Positions 11,487 through 20,825 of a DNA stretch of 40,793 nt are shown here, piece by piece; the stretch's first letter is position 1, and each line of letters starts with the position of its first letter. The notes under the pieces were generated by a model. The model ran no database searches. It had not been told where the DNA came from and was given only the letters and a program-made list of their open reading frames with translations. This DNA is from Cytobacillus sp. S13-E01 (GTDB lineage: Bacteria; Bacillota; Bacilli; Bacillales; Bacillaceae_L). The stretch covers positions 1-40,793 of the forward strand of contig NZ_JARFVC010000037.1 of assembly GCF_029193815.1 (NCBI RefSeq), read 5' to 3'. Both the position numbers and the translations under genes were made by a program.

Positions 11487-11748
11487 TGTGGACAAGTATT
11501 TATCCACTTTGTTGAAAAAGTGTCCACATGTTATCCACAACTGTGGATAACGGTAAATATGGGATAAAGTTATAAAGTGTGAAAACACAAATATAATATC
11601 AAAAATTCCCCTTATAAGCAATGGTTTTCTAAAACTTATCCACAATATCTATACCTTGTGGAAAAAAACTTTCCACAACACAAGATAATGTGTGAAACTT
11701 GTCGATAACTGTTGTGGATACAAAATTATGTCGAAAAAACTATCCACA
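11487..11748. other. oriC: oriC upstream DnaA-box cluster
   Basis: Perfect TTATCCACA boxes occur at 11531-11539, 11542-11550 (reverse) and 11636-11644. One-mismatch boxes occur at 11487-11495, 11500-11508, 11657-11665, 11713-11721 and 11740-11748, and a weaker one at 11669-11677. The 11531-11550 pair forms a near palindrome. This corresponds to the incA/incB half of the Bacillus origin. The last box ends directly at the first dispersed repeat (11749). Confidence 0.93.
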
Positions 11749-11875
11749 ATCCCGAAAAGCGGAAGCGCCTCGGTCAGAAACGAGAAAACTGGAGACTCTG
11801 GCAAAAGAAGCGCTCTTTGCTTCTATTGACAGAGTTGAAGTTTCTTGAGTTTCTAGGCGCTGTAGCTAGACAACC
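11749..11875 (-). repeat. Dispersed repeat R2a (core type C), identical to R2c
   Basis: 127 bp identical to 12000-12126. Read on the minus strand it begins GGTTGTCTAGCTACAGCGCC and ends GCGCTTCCGCTTTTCGGGAT, the family ends. The arms GCGCCTAGAAAC and GTTTCTGACCGAGGCGC can pair, with an inner hairpin AGAAGC/GCTTCT. It is inserted immediately beside the origin box cluster. The open frame covering it at 11712-11951 is not a gene. Confidence 0.9.
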
Positions 11876-11999
11876 TAGAAAAGCGGAGGGCGCTTGCTCA
11901 TCGGCGACAAGCATAAGACGAGCGCTTGCAGAAGGTGTTCTTTCCTTCTGAAAGTGATTGGCTTATGACCTCGAGCCGATAGCGCACGTAGCTAGACAG
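11876..11999 (-). repeat. Dispersed repeat R2b (core type A)
   Basis: A different family member sandwiched between the two identical copies. On the minus strand it runs CTGTCTAGCTACGTGCGC ... GAGGTCATAAGCCAATC ... CTCGTCTTATGCTTGTCGCC ... GCGCCCTCCGCTTTTC. It contains the paired ATAAG/CTTAT arms and an inner AGAAGG/CCTTCT stem typical of core type A. Confidence 0.85.
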
Positions 12000-12126
12000 A
12001 TCCCGAAAAGCGGAAGCGCCTCGGTCAGAAACGAGAAAACTGGAGACTCTGGCAAAAGAAGCGCTCTTTGCTTCTATTGACAGAGTTGAAGTTTCTTGAG
12101 TTTCTAGGCGCTGTAGCTAGACAACC
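12000..12126 (-). repeat. Dispersed repeat R2c (core type C), identical to R2a
   Basis: A second perfect copy of the 127-bp unit, 251 bp from the first and in the same direction. No mismatches were seen when the two were compared base by base. Confidence 0.92.
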
Positions 12127-12162
12127 AAGCTGAATTTGAAATGCTACATTTAGTATTTCCTA

Positions 12163-12205
12163 AAAAAGCGGAAGCGCCTCGGTCAGAATATTATAGGCTT
12201 ATGCC
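12163..12205 (-). repeat. Truncated dispersed repeat R2d, in the origin-rpmH gap
   Basis: AAAAGCGGAAGCGCCTCGG and the following bases through TCAGAA (12164-12188) match the start of R2a/R2c exactly, then the similarity stops; GGCTTATGCC follows, recalling core type A. The rest of the gap up to the rpmH promoter (12206-12487) holds no convincing gene. A short open stretch ending YETGASSSK (stop near 12291), followed by AAGGAG and an interrupted ATG frame, may be a gene remnant. Confidence 0.6.
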
Positions 12206-12487
12206 CGTCAATCGGAAGCGAAAATACGAAATCAAATGATCCAGAGGCCTTTTTAAATTTTTATGAAACCGGTGCTTCCTCTTCTAAATAAGAAGGAGCA
12301 ATATATGAAATGAGTTTGGCATGGCTGTAAAACAATAAAATCATCGTTAAGGCTATAATCAATTATTAAAACGTAACTTAAAATGTTAGGCTTCCGTGAC
12401 TTTATAAATATATTCCTTAAATAAATGTTTTACTAAATATAAAAAATAAGTTATAGTATTCCTTTAGGTTGAGTAATTAGATAAAGG

Positions 12488-12517
12488 TTGACAATTTACT
12501 GGTATCGTCACTATAAT
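12488..12517 (+). promoter_or_regulatory. rpmH promoter
   Basis: Consensus TTGACA (12488-12493) and TATAAT (12512-12517) with an 18-bp spacer, about 60 bp upstream of rpmH. Confidence 0.85.
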
Positions 12518-12577
12518 TAGTAAGACTGTCTTTTAACTTTTTAATAAAGAGCAAATTCCTTAGGGAGGTGTCATATA

Positions 12578-12712
12578 ATGAAAAGAACGTTTCAACCAAA
12601 CAAGCGTAAGCGTAGTAAAGTTCATGGTTTCCGTAGCCGTATGAGCACTAGTAATGGACGTAAAGTCTTAGCTCGTCGTCGTCAAAAGGGAAGAAAAGTA
12701 TTATCAGCATAG
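12578..12712 (+). CDS. rpmH: 50S ribosomal protein L34
   Basis: A 44-codon gene, [20 protein letters not shown] and on to KGRKVLSA, the complete conserved L34 sequence, highly basic and located in its universal place beside the origin. The ATG at 12578 is preceded by AGGGAGGTG. A strong promoter lies upstream and a terminator follows directly, so it appears to be transcribed alone, although in many bacteria it is tightly coupled to rnpA. It builds into the large ribosomal subunit on 23S rRNA. Confidence 0.98.
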   Translation: MKRTFQPNKRKRSKVHGFRSRMSTSNGRKVLARRRQKGRKVLSA

Positions 12713-12713
12713 G

Positions 12714-12739
12714 CCACTGAATCATCAGTGGTCTTTTTT
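12714..12739 (+). terminator. Terminator after rpmH
   Basis: CCACTGA and TCAGTGG pair across ATCA, followed by TCTTTTTTT, two bases after the rpmH stop codon. The remaining gap to rnpA (12740-13071) is AT-rich; I see no further gene or clear promoter in it. Confidence 0.88.
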
Positions 12740-13071
12740 TCTAATAAAGAGTTTGTCCAATCAGTGTTGCATTGACTTCCGATTGTTTGATATTTGTCAA
12801 CCACACTTTGGTAATTAATTTAAAGTTCATTTTAAAAAATAGTTGAGCCTGTGAAATGAGTCATCATTATGTATGTAGGCTATATTCCTGGCTTTTTTCA
12901 CTTTATTTAATTTCTTTTACATAGGATAAATAATGTCTTTGCTGTAAAATTGAGAAAGAAATAGCATGAGAAGGAATAAATTATATGTTTAAATCAAAAT
13001 ACTTTATGCTCATAATGGTATAGGGGGTTTGGTTTTAGAGTTTATCCTTAGGAAATCCAGGAGTGTTATAA

Positions 13072-13422
13072 ATGAAAAAGGATTATCGCATAAAAGATAA
13101 TAAAGAATTTCAAACTGTTTTCCAAAAAGGGATCTCAACTGCAAATCGCCAGTTTGTTATTTATGTGCTTGAAAGGGATCAAACTCATTTTAGGATTGGT
13201 CTATCGGTTAGCAAAAAAATAGGAAATGCAGTGACTAGAAATAGAATCAAACGACTTATTAGACAATTTTTTCTAGAGCATAAAGATTATGTTGATTTGA
13301 ATAAAGACTATATTATAATTGCTAGAAAACCAACTTCAGCAATGGATTATCATGAGGTTACGAGTAGTTTACGTCATGTTTTAAAAGTGGCGAAGGTTTT
13401 AAAGCCGAAAAGTAAGCATTAA
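13072..13422 (+). CDS. rnpA: Ribonuclease P protein component
   Basis: A 116-residue basic protein that binds the RNase P RNA and helps position pre-tRNA leaders for 5' processing. The family signature is seen in [20 protein letters not shown] (the RNR at 56-58). The ATG at 13072 follows CCAGGAG. It lies 359 bp after rpmH and 179 bp before yidC, looser packing than in many relatives; the second gap contains a minimal dispersed repeat. Confidence 0.97.
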   Translation: MKKDYRIKDNKEFQTVFQKGISTANRQFVIYVLERDQTHFRIGLSVSKKIGNAVTRNRIKRLIRQFFLEHKDYVDLNKDYIIIARKPTSAMDYHEVTSSLRHVLKVAKVLKPKSKH

Positions 13423-13504
13423 TTTTTTCTAATATAAAGAAAGAATTCTCTCTCGATAAATGATAAAATAGAAGTGTCTACATTTTTTATAGCATATGTA
13501 TAAA

Positions 13505-13556
13505 AGTTTGTACCAAGTTTTAGTGTCTAGCTCCTGGCGCGCCTTGCGCTTTTCTT
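13505..13556 (+). repeat. Minimal dispersed repeat R3 (both ends, no core)
   Basis: The family's upstream flank (AAAGTTTGTACCAAGTTTTA) and left end TGTCTAGCTCC are fused through TGGCGCGCC directly to the right end TTGCGCTTTTCTT. The whole core present in other copies is missing. It ends 45 bp before the yidC start codon. Confidence 0.75.
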
Positions 13557-13601
13557 GGAATATTTTAATAGGAAATACTTTTATTATAGGAGGAAAAACG
13601 G

Positions 13602-14378
13602 TTGAAAAGGCGAATATTACTGATTAGTACATTAATTGCTCTGTTAACAATCATGACTGGTTGTACTGAAGTTAACGTGCCGATTAATGCAGAAAGCGAA
13701 GGATTTTGGAATTCATATATTGTTTATCCACTTTCATGGCTCATTACATACTTTGCTAACTTAACGAATGAAAATTATGGATTGGCAATTATTATTGTTA
13801 CTCTAATAATACGTTTTGCTATATTGCCTTTAATGATTAAGCAAACAAAAAGTTCAAAAGCGATGCAAGCATTACAACCTGAAATGCAAGAGTTACGAAA
13901 AAAATACAGCTCTAAAGATCAAAAAACACAACAAAAGCTTCAACAAGAAACGATGCAGCTTTTTCAAAAACATGGTGTTAATCCATTGGCAGGGTGTTTC
14001 CCACTAATCATACAGATGCCGATTTTAATTGGTTTTTACCATGCAATCATGAGAACTGAAGCAATTGCTAATCATAACTTTTTATGGTTTGATCTTGGAG
14101 AATCAGATCCGTATTACATCTTGCCGTTAGTTGCAGGTCTTACAACGTTTATTCAACAAAAGATCATGATGGCAGGTACGGCAAACCAAAATCCACAAAT
14201 GGCGATGATGCTTTATATCATGCCGGTAATGATTATTGTCTTTGCAGTTACTTTCCCTGCTGCACTATCTTTATACTGGGTAGTCGGTAACTTGTTTATG
14301 ATTGTTCAAACATACTTTATTAAAGGTCCAGATCTTAAAGAAGCATCTGAAAAACCTGCGGGAGGAGCAAAAAAGTGA
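13602..14378 (+). CDS. yidC: Membrane protein insertase YidC (SpoIIIJ type)
   Basis: A 258-residue Oxa1/YidC/Alb3 insertase that places membrane proteins in the bilayer with or without SecYEG. The N-terminus is a lipoprotein signal with lipobox MTGC, so the mature protein is probably lipid-anchored. About five membrane segments follow; the conserved Arg of the hydrophilic groove is in IIRFAILP, and a cytoplasmic loop ([16 protein letters not shown]) links the first two core helices. The start is TTG at 13602 after TAGGAGG. It overlaps jag by 4 bp, the usual coupling. In B. subtilis this orthologue (SpoIIIJ) is needed in the forespore. Confidence 0.96.
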   Translation: MKRRILLISTLIALLTIMTGCTEVNVPINAESEGFWNSYIVYPLSWLITYFANLTNENYGLAIIIVTLIIRFAILPLMIKQTKSSKAMQALQPEMQELRKKYSSKDQKTQQKLQQETMQLFQKHGVNPLAGCFPLIIQMPILIGFYHAIMRTEAIANHNFLWFDLGESDPYYILPLVAGLTTFIQQKIMMAGTANQNPQMAMMLYIMPVMIIVFAVTFPAALSLYWVVGNLFMIVQTYFIKGPDLKEASEKPAGGAKK

Positions 14379-14995
14379 AACAGATAACTGCTACAGGGCA
14401 AACCGTCGATGAAGCAGTAGAATCAGCTTTGGCTCAACTAAATACAACAAAAGACCGCACAGAAATTAGTATTATTGATGAAGGTAAAAAGGGAGTCTTT
14501 GGGATCTTCGGTGCGAGACCAGCTGTTGTTAAAGTATCAATAGTAATTGATCCAATCGAAGAGGCGAAAAAGTTTTTACAGCAAGTTACTGAAAATATGG
14601 GCGTTACAGCAGACATTCAAGTAACGATCCAGGGGAAAAATGTCGAGTTCAATCTTTCTGGTGAAAAGATAGCAATCCTGATAGGAAAGCGCGGACAAAC
14701 TCTAAATTCCTTGCAATACTTAACCCAGCTAGTGGCAAATCGCTTTTCAGAGCAATTTATCAATATCATTGTTGATGCTGAGAATTATCGAGGGCGACGT
14801 AAAGAAACATTAGTTCAACTTGCTGGAAGACTTGCAGAAAAAGCTATTCGAACTAAACAAGATGTACCATTAGAACCAATGCCTTCATACGAGCGAAAGG
14901 TGATTCATACCGCTCTAGTCTCAAATAGAAAAGTTAAAACATATTCAAGTGGTGCAGATCCTAAGCGTCACATCGTTATATCACCAGTTAAATAG
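14375..14995 (+). CDS. jag: RNA-binding protein Jag/KhpB
   Basis: A 206-residue protein with a Jag-N domain (about 1-50), a KH-type domain ([13 protein letters not shown]) and a C-terminal R3H domain (conserved R...H near [10 protein letters not shown]). It binds RNA and in Firmicutes affects cell elongation and division. The start is GTG at 14375, overlapping the yidC stop (GTGA). It is co-transcribed with yidC and closed by a strong terminator. Confidence 0.95.
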   Translation: MKQITATGQTVDEAVESALAQLNTTKDRTEISIIDEGKKGVFGIFGARPAVVKVSIVIDPIEEAKKFLQQVTENMGVTADIQVTIQGKNVEFNLSGEKIAILIGKRGQTLNSLQYLTQLVANRFSEQFINIIVDAENYRGRRKETLVQLAGRLAEKAIRTKQDVPLEPMPSYERKVIHTALVSNRKVKTYSSGADPKRHIVISPVK

Positions 14996-15001
14996 TATTT
15001 C

Positions 15002-15035
15002 AAAAAGCCCTAGGATTTCGGTCCTAGGGCTTTTT
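15002..15035. terminator. Terminator after jag (bidirectional shape)
   Basis: AAAAAGCCCTAGGA and TCCTAGGGCTTTTT form a perfect 14-bp inverted repeat with a TTTCGG loop, with A and T tracts on the two sides. It closes the yidC-jag unit. Confidence 0.95.
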
Positions 15036-15040
15036 GAAAA

Positions 15041-15200
15041 GGTAAGAAAGTATAAAAGTTTGTACCTAGTTTTTAGTGTCTAGCTCCGGGCGCCATCGGC
15101 TCTATGGTATAAGCCAATCCGTCTGGAAGGTCAAAGAACAACCTTCCAGACGGCTCGTCTTATGCTTGTCGCCGAAAGGCGGGCGCCCTGCGCTTTTCTT
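15041..15200 (+). repeat. Dispersed repeat R4 (core type A, complete)
   Basis: The clearest full copy: upstream flank GTAAGAAAGTATAAAAGTT, left end TGTCTAGCTCCGGGCGCC, a core with ATAAG/CTTAT arms and a 13-bp inner stem (CCGTCTGGAAGGT/ACCTTCCAGACGG), and right end GGCGGGCGCCCTGCGCTTTT. Outer arms GGGCGCCATCGG and the right-end CCGAAAGG.CGGGCGCCC pair. A coding-looking frame at 15162-15353 is a by-product. Confidence 0.88.
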
Positions 15201-15315
15201 ATGTTCTCAGGTTGTAAAAAAAATCTTTTAGACTTGGTTATATATCAAGTCTTTTTTCTTGTTATTTTTCAAAGTCACTTTTCTATACAAACGGTAACCT
15301 CTTTACATTTCCGCC

Positions 15316-15434
15316 TGTGGATTACTCTAACTGTCGATATTTGTTTGTTTTAATATTGTTATTCACATGTGGATAAGTTAAAATCATAGTAACGTTTTAA
15401 AAAAAGGAACGGTAACGTTATCCCTTGTGGATAA
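15316..15434 (+). promoter_or_regulatory. DnaA-box group upstream of mnmE
   Basis: In the 323-bp gap before mnmE there are two perfect DnaA boxes (TGTGGATAA at 15368-15376 and 15426-15434) and one with a single mismatch (TGTGGATTA, 15316-15324), all in the same direction. Between the two perfect boxes GTAACGTT occurs twice. These are about 4 kb from dnaA, outside the core origin. Confidence 0.65.
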
Positions 15435-15523
15435 TTAGGGAATACTAAATTTTGTATGAGTAAATGATGAAAAAGTTTGTATTGTAGGAAATGCAACCGT
15501 GAAGTGGCAAAAGAGGTGGAGTA

Positions 15524-16909
15524 ATGGAATTTGATACGATTGCCGCAATATCAACTCCAATGGGAGAAGGAGCAATTGCTATAGTTCGTTTAAGTGGCGA
15601 GGAAGCAATTGTAATTGCAGATAGATTGTTCAAAGGTAAAGCAGGGAAAAGTCTTAGTGAAGTAGCAACACATACGATTCATTATGGAAATATAGTAGAC
15701 CCTGATTTAGATCAAGTTGTTGAGGAAGTAATGGTTTCTTTAATGAGAGGACCAAAAACATTTACGAGAGAAGATATTGTCGAAATTAACTGCCATGGTG
15801 GATTAGTTTCTGTAAATAGAGTATTACAGTTGGTCTTAGCTAAAGGGGCAAGACTGGCAGAACCAGGAGAATTTACAAAGAGAGCATTTTTAAATGGAAG
15901 AATCGATTTATCCCAAGCTGAAGCTGTCATGGATTTAATAAGAGCAAAGACAGACCGAGCAATGACTGTAGCGATTGACCAAATGGAAGGTCGTTTGTCA
16001 AAGCTGATTCAAAAATTAAGGCAGGAACTATTGGAAACCTTAGCTCACATTGAAGTAAATATTGACTACCCTGAATATGATGATGTAGAAGAAATGACAC
16101 ATTCTGTCCTAATTGAAAAAGCTTTATTTGTTCATGGAGTAATAAATAAACTTCTACAAACATCAAATCAAGGCAAAATATTGCGTGAAGGTCTTTCAAC
16201 TGTTATTATCGGAAGGCCGAATGTTGGAAAATCATCATTATTAAATAGCCTAGTTCACGAAAATAAGGCTATTGTTACCGATGTTCCTGGTACAACCCGG
16301 GACGTTATTGAGGAATATGTCAATGTTAGGGGTGTCCCTTTGCGTCTTGTCGATACGGCAGGGATACGCGAGACGGAAGATATTGTTGAACGTATTGGTG
16401 TAGAGCGGTCTAGAGAGGTTTTGAAAAAAGCAGATTTAATACTTCTTGTCCTTAATAATAATGAAGAGCTAACGGATCAAGATAAACAATTGTTTGAAGC
16501 TGTTAAAGGTATGGATACAATAGTCATTATAAATAAAACAGATCTTCCTAGGAAAATAGATATAGAAAGAGTGAAGCAATTAACAGGTAATCAACACCTC
16601 GTTACGACATCAATACTTGAAGAAGAAGGCATTGATACTATTGAGGAGTCTATTTCTTCGATGTTCTTTGCTGGAAGCCTTGAAGCCAGTGACTTGACCT
16701 ATGTATCCAACTCTCGTCATATAGCGTTATTAAATCAGGCTAAAAAGACAATAAATGATGCAATTACAGGTATTGAAATGAGCGTACCAATTGATTTGGT
16801 GCAAATTGACCTTACTAGGACATGGGAATTGCTCGGTGAGATCATCGGTGATGCAGTACATGAAAGTCTAATAAATCAATTATTTTCACAGTTTTGTTTA
16901 GGAAAATAA
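15524..16909 (+). CDS. mnmE: tRNA-modifying GTPase MnmE
   Basis: A 461-residue GTPase that with MnmG installs the carboxymethylaminomethyl group on U34 of certain tRNAs. The N-terminal folate-binding domain (about 1-120) is followed by a helical domain into which the G domain is inserted: G1 [10 protein letters not shown]2/G3 region PGTTRD and DTAGI, G4 NKTD. The C-terminus FCLGK holds the conserved catalytic Cys (458). The ATG at 15524 follows AGAGGTGG. mnmG lies 31 bp downstream, giving the classical mnmE-mnmG-rsmG order. Confidence 0.97.
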   Translation: MEFDTIAAISTPMGEGAIAIVRLSGEEAIVIADRLFKGKAGKSLSEVATHTIHYGNIVDPDLDQVVEEVMVSLMRGPKTFTREDIVEINCHGGLVSVNRVLQLVLAKGARLAEPGEFTKRAFLNGRIDLSQAEAVMDLIRAKTDRAMTVAIDQMEGRLSKLIQKLRQELLETLAHIEVNIDYPEYDDVEEMTHSVLIEKALFVHGVINKLLQTSNQGKILREGLSTVIIGRPNVGKSSLLNSLVHENKAIVTDVPGTTRDVIEEYVNVRGVPLRLVDTAGIRETEDIVERIGVERSREVLKKADLILLVLNNNEELTDQDKQLFEAVKGMDTIVIINKTDLPRKIDIERVKQLTGNQHLVTTSILEEEGIDTIEESISSMFFAGSLEASDLTYVSNSRHIALLNQAKKTINDAITGIEMSVPIDLVQIDLTRTWELLGEIIGDAVHESLINQLFSQFCLGK

Positions 16910-16940
16910 CCATGTTTAGAAATGATAAGGAGGTGCCTAC

Positions 16941-18821
16941 GTGGGATATAAAGCTGGCTCATATGATGTCATCGTTATAGGTGCAGGGCATGCTGGCTGT
17001 GAGGCTGGTTTAGCTGCTGCACGTGTCGGGGCTAAAACATTAATGATTACTATCAACCTAGATATGGTCGCATTTATGCCATGTAACCCATCAGTAGGTG
17101 GTCCAGCTAAAGGAATCGTTGTACGTGAAATTGATGCCTTAGGTGGAGAAATGGCCAAAAATATTGATAAAACGCATATTCAAATGCGTATGCTTAATAC
17201 AGGTAAGGGGCCTGCAGTTCGAGCACTAAGAGCCCAAGCAGATAAATTTGATTATCAGCATGAAATGAAAAAAACGCTTGAAAATGAAAAAAATTTAGAT
17301 TTAATTCAAGGAATGGTTGAAAAACTAATTGTTGAAGATGGAACATGTAAAGGTGTCATTACACAAACAGGAGCCGAGTATGAGGCTAAAACTGTGGTCA
17401 TTACAACGGGTACGTTCCTACGAGGCGAAATAATTATCGGGGATCTTAAATATTCAAGTGGTCCTAATAATCAACAACCTTCTTTAGGCTTATCAGAGCA
17501 TTTAGAAGAGCTTGGTTTTGACTTAGTTCGTTTTAAAACAGGGACACCGCCTAGAGTTAATAGTCATTCCATTGATTATAGCAAAACGGAGATACAACCT
17601 GGAGATGATGTTCCACGAGCCTTTTCTTATGAAACCACTAAATATATTACTGAACAATTACCATGTTGGTTAACCTACACAAGCACTGAGACACATCAAA
17701 TCATAGATGATAATTTACACCGTTCACCAATGTATTCAGGCATGATTAAAGGAACAGGTCCTAGGTACTGCCCGTCAATAGAAGATAAGGTAGTGCGTTT
17801 TAATGATAAACCACGCCATCAAATCTTTTTAGAGCCAGAAGGACGAAATACCCAAGAAGTATATGTCCAAGGTCTATCAACGAGTCTACCAGAAGATGTT
17901 CAACAAAAAATGTTAACTTCTATTCCAGGATTAGAAAATGTTCAAATGATGAGAGCGGGTTATGCAATTGAATATGATTCAATTGTTCCTACACAGTTAT
18001 GGCCAACATTAGAAACTAAGCGCATTAAAAACTTGTATACAGCGGGCCAAATTAATGGTACCTCAGGCTATGAAGAAGCTGCTGGTCAAGGAATTATGGC
18101 TGGAATTAATGCAGGAAGACGTGCTATAGGTAAGGAAGAATTAATCCTAAGTAGAGCCGATGCTTATATAGGAGTACTCATTGACGATTTAGTAACGAAG
18201 GGAACAAATGAGCCGTACCGATTATTAACATCACGTGCTGAATATCGTTTGTTACTTCGTCATGATAATGCTGATCTTCGTTTAACAGATAAGGCCTATC
18301 AATTAGGATTAATATCTGAAGAAAGATATAAAGCATTTGAATTGAAAAAGGCAGCCATTGAACAAGAAAAAGAAAGATTACAGACTATAATCATAAAGCC
18401 AAAAATGGAAGTGCAAGAAATTATTCGCTTAGCGGGTGGCAGTGAGCTTAAAGATGGTATCCGTGCAGCTGATCTTTTAAAGCGACCGGAAATGACATAT
18501 GAACATATAAAAAAAATGGTACCTGCTGAAACTGAAATTAGCTATGATATTACCGAACAAGTAGAAATTCAGATTAAATATGAAGGCTATATTGAAAAGT
18601 CATTACAACAGGTAGAACGCCATAAAAAAATGGAAAATAAGAAGATTCCAGAAAATATCGATTATGACGCTATTTCTAGTATAGCAACTGAAGCAAGACA
18701 AAAGCTTAAAGAAGTTCGACCACTTTCAGTTGCTCAAGCCTCTAGAATAGCTGGAGTTAATCCAGCTGATGTATCGATACTTCTTGTATATTTAGAGCAA
18801 GGCAGAATCGCAAAAATATAA
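16941..18821 (+). CDS. mnmG: tRNA uridine 5-carboxymethylaminomethyl synthase MnmG
   Basis: A 626-residue FAD enzyme, partner of MnmE in wobble-uridine modification. The dinucleotide-binding motif [10 protein letters not shown] is at 14-23. The GidA signature [17 protein letters not shown] and a second conserved block [16 protein letters not shown] are present. The C-terminal helical domain (about 550-626), which contacts MnmE, is complete. The start is GTG at 16941 with AAGGAGGTG seven bases upstream. It is the second gene of the mnmE-mnmG-rsmG operon. Confidence 0.97.
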   Translation: MGYKAGSYDVIVIGAGHAGCEAGLAAARVGAKTLMITINLDMVAFMPCNPSVGGPAKGIVVREIDALGGEMAKNIDKTHIQMRMLNTGKGPAVRALRAQADKFDYQHEMKKTLENEKNLDLIQGMVEKLIVEDGTCKGVITQTGAEYEAKTVVITTGTFLRGEIIIGDLKYSSGPNNQQPSLGLSEHLEELGFDLVRFKTGTPPRVNSHSIDYSKTEIQPGDDVPRAFSYETTKYITEQLPCWLTYTSTETHQIIDDNLHRSPMYSGMIKGTGPRYCPSIEDKVVRFNDKPRHQIFLEPEGRNTQEVYVQGLSTSLPEDVQQKMLTSIPGLENVQMMRAGYAIEYDSIVPTQLWPTLETKRIKNLYTAGQINGTSGYEEAAGQGIMAGINAGRRAIGKEELILSRADAYIGVLIDDLVTKGTNEPYRLLTSRAEYRLLLRHDNADLRLTDKAYQLGLISEERYKAFELKKAAIEQEKERLQTIIIKPKMEVQEIIRLAGGSELKDGIRAADLLKRPEMTYEHIKKMVPAETEISYDITEQVEIQIKYEGYIEKSLQQVERHKKMENKKIPENIDYDAISSIATEARQKLKEVRPLSVAQASRIAGVNPADVSILLVYLEQGRIAKI

Positions 18822-18876
18822 GGCGATTTAGGTGCTATTAAATACCTAACAATGTGTTGCACGAAAGGATGGACAC

Positions 18877-19593
18877 ATGGATACAATTGAATTTAAAAGT
18901 ATGTTGGAGGAGAAGGGGATAACGCTTTCTCCTAGTCAACTTGAGCAATTTGAAAGATACTATGAGCTATTAATTGAATGGAATGAAAAAATAAACCTAA
19001 CGGCAATTACTGATAAGCCAGATGTTTATTTAAAACATTTCTACGACTCGATCACATCCGCATTTCATTTTGACTTTTCTAAGGATTTGTCGATTTGTGA
19101 TGTAGGAGCTGGTGCGGGGTTCCCAAGTATTCCATTGAAAATCTGTTTTCCAAATTTAAAAGTTTCGATAGTAGATTCATTACAAAAACGGATCTCATTT
19201 TTAACTCTTTTAGCGAACGAGTTAAAGCTAGATAATGTAACCTTTTATCATGATAGAGCTGAAACGTTTGGTCAAAGACCTGAGATTAGAGAGTCTTATG
19301 ATATTGTAATGGCAAGAGCTGTAGCAAGGTTATCAGTCTTAAGTGAACTCTGTTTACCACTAGCAAAAGTTAGTGGTACATTTATAGCAATGAAAGCTAG
19401 CGCAGCTGCAGATGAAATAGAAGAAGGTAAAAAAGCTATTTCAATACTTGGTGGACAAGTTTCAGAAATTAAGCATTTTTTATTGCCTAAAGAAGAAAGT
19501 GACCGTAACATCATTTTAATCAATAAAATTAAGACAACACCTAAGAAATATCCTAGAAAACCTGGTACACCAAATCGATCTCCTATTAAATAG
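18877..19593 (+). CDS. rsmG: 16S rRNA (guanine-N7) methyltransferase RsmG
   Basis: A 238-residue SAM-dependent methyltransferase (GidB) that modifies a guanosine of the 530 loop region of 16S rRNA; in several bacteria its loss gives low-level streptomycin resistance. Motif I reads [15 protein letters not shown] (about 73-87), preceded by the family's [10 protein letters not shown] segment. The ATG at 18877 follows AAAGGATG. A GC-rich hairpin at 19620-19643 follows the gene but lacks a clear U-tract. Confidence 0.96.
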   Translation: MDTIEFKSMLEEKGITLSPSQLEQFERYYELLIEWNEKINLTAITDKPDVYLKHFYDSITSAFHFDFSKDLSICDVGAGAGFPSIPLKICFPNLKVSIVDSLQKRISFLTLLANELKLDNVTFYHDRAETFGQRPEIRESYDIVMARAVARLSVLSELCLPLAKVSGTFIAMKASAAADEIEEGKKAISILGGQVSEIKHFLLPKEESDRNIILINKIKTTPKKYPRKPGTPNRSPIK

Positions 19594-19656
19594 TGTGATG
19601 TGGTGATGATTACTCGTACGGGGAGGAAGCCATTTTCTTCCCCTAAAAGGTAGAAA

Positions 19657-19672
19657 TGTTTCACGTGAAACA
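19657..19672. promoter_or_regulatory. parS site 1 (perfect palindrome)
   Basis: TGTTTCACGTGAAACA, the consensus ParB-binding site, in the rsmG-noc gap. ParB (encoded at 22132-22986) loads here and spreads, and Soj/SMC act at such sites in origin segregation. Confidence 0.95.
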
Positions 19673-19828
19673 TTTATACTACTAATTTACTAACCTAGTT
19701 CACTCTTAAATTATTATGGTAGGCCTTTAATAATAGAATATTATTTTAAAATCTATTTCCAACTTGCAGGAAAGATATAAAAAATGGAGAATTCTAATAG
19801 AGGGAGTTCTAAAAGGTGGTGCAGGATC

Positions 19829-20695
19829 ATGAAGCATACTTTTTCACGTTTCTTTAGTCTTGGTGAAAAAGAAGTAGATAATGAAGTAGAAAATGATGTT
19901 GTTGAGGAAAAACTAAGGAATAATGAGGAAATAAAACAAATACCTGTTTCTAATATAGTACCCAATCGATTTCAGCCACGTACAGTTTTTAATGAAGAGA
20001 AGATTACAGAGCTTGCTTTAACGATACGCACGCATGGAATCATTCAACCAATCGTTGTTAGAGAATATTCGAATGATCAGTTTGAAATTATTGCTGGTGA
20101 ACGACGGTGGAGAGCTGTTCAATCTCTTAAATGGGAGACAATACCTGCTATTGTAAAAAACTTTAATGATAAAGAGACAGCTTCTGTTGCACTAATTGAG
20201 AACCTTCAAAGAGAAGAGTTATCTGCAATTGAAGAAGCAGTAGCATATGCGAAACTTTTAGAATTACATAACTTAACCCAAGAAGCTTTAGCTCAGAGAT
20301 TGGGTAAAGGTCAGTCAACTGTTGCAAATAAATTAAGATTATTAAAGCTGCCACAAGAAGTACAAGAAGCCTTAATGGCCAAAACAATTACCGAAAGACA
20401 TGCCCGTGCACTTATTCCCTTAAAACAACCCGAAAAACAAGTGCACTTACTTAAAGAAATAGTAGAAAGACAGCTGAATGTTAAACAGACGGAAGATCGA
20501 GTGGTTAAAATACTAGAACAAAGTCAAAGTAAACCTAAACCGAAGCGTAAGGCTTTTAGTAGAGATACAAGAATTGCAATGAATACGATTCGCCAATCAT
20601 TATCAATGGTGACAGATAGTGGGGTAGCGATTGATTCAGCAGAAGAAGAATTTGATGACTATTATCAATTTACAATTAAAATCCCCAAAAAATAA
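19829..20695 (+). CDS. noc: Nucleoid occlusion protein Noc
   Basis: A 288-residue ParB-family protein that coats the chromosome from dispersed sites and prevents division over the nucleoid. The N-terminus [15 protein letters not shown] is the membrane-binding amphipathic helix of B. subtilis Noc. The ParB N-terminal box (AGERRWRAV, then [17 protein letters not shown]) and a helix-turn-helix ([20 protein letters not shown]) follow. An upstream ATG at 19784 would add 15 residues ahead of the amphipathic helix; the ATG at 19829 has AAAGGTGGT at good spacing and matches the family, so it was chosen. It resembles ParB downstream, as expected of a duplicated pair. Confidence 0.95.
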   Translation: MKHTFSRFFSLGEKEVDNEVENDVVEEKLRNNEEIKQIPVSNIVPNRFQPRTVFNEEKITELALTIRTHGIIQPIVVREYSNDQFEIIAGERRWRAVQSLKWETIPAIVKNFNDKETASVALIENLQREELSAIEEAVAYAKLLELHNLTQEALAQRLGKGQSTVANKLRLLKLPQEVQEALMAKTITERHARALIPLKQPEKQVHLLKEIVERQLNVKQTEDRVVKILEQSQSKPKPKRKAFSRDTRIAMNTIRQSLSMVTDSGVAIDSAEEEFDDYYQFTIKIPKK

Positions 20696-20701
20696 CCTTT
20701 T

Positions 20702-20732
20702 CCTCATCTACCTTGTGATGGGGTATTTTTTT
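20702..20732 (+). terminator. Terminator after noc
   Basis: CCTCATC and GATGGGG (with one G-T pair) form a 7-bp stem at 20702-20723, followed by TATTTTTTT. Confidence 0.8.
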
Positions 20733-20825
20733 CGAACGTATAATATCCATAAATTCAAAAACGCATAAATGCAACTACGCCTTTGTCTTCACCCTTTTGG
20801 CTCGCCACTCGGCGAGTTTTCGTTA

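Noticed and set aside
11712-11951. 79-codon open frame in the origin region
   Set aside because: It runs through DnaA boxes and two repeats; the composition follows the repeats, not a protein family.
11749-12205. CRISPR-like or satellite array beside the origin
   Set aside because: Repeat units are long, hairpin-forming and of different types with no unique spacers of regular length; no cas genes are present.
15162-15353. 63-codon open frame before mnmE
   Set aside because: It begins inside the right half of repeat R4 and has no ribosome site or recognisable sequence.
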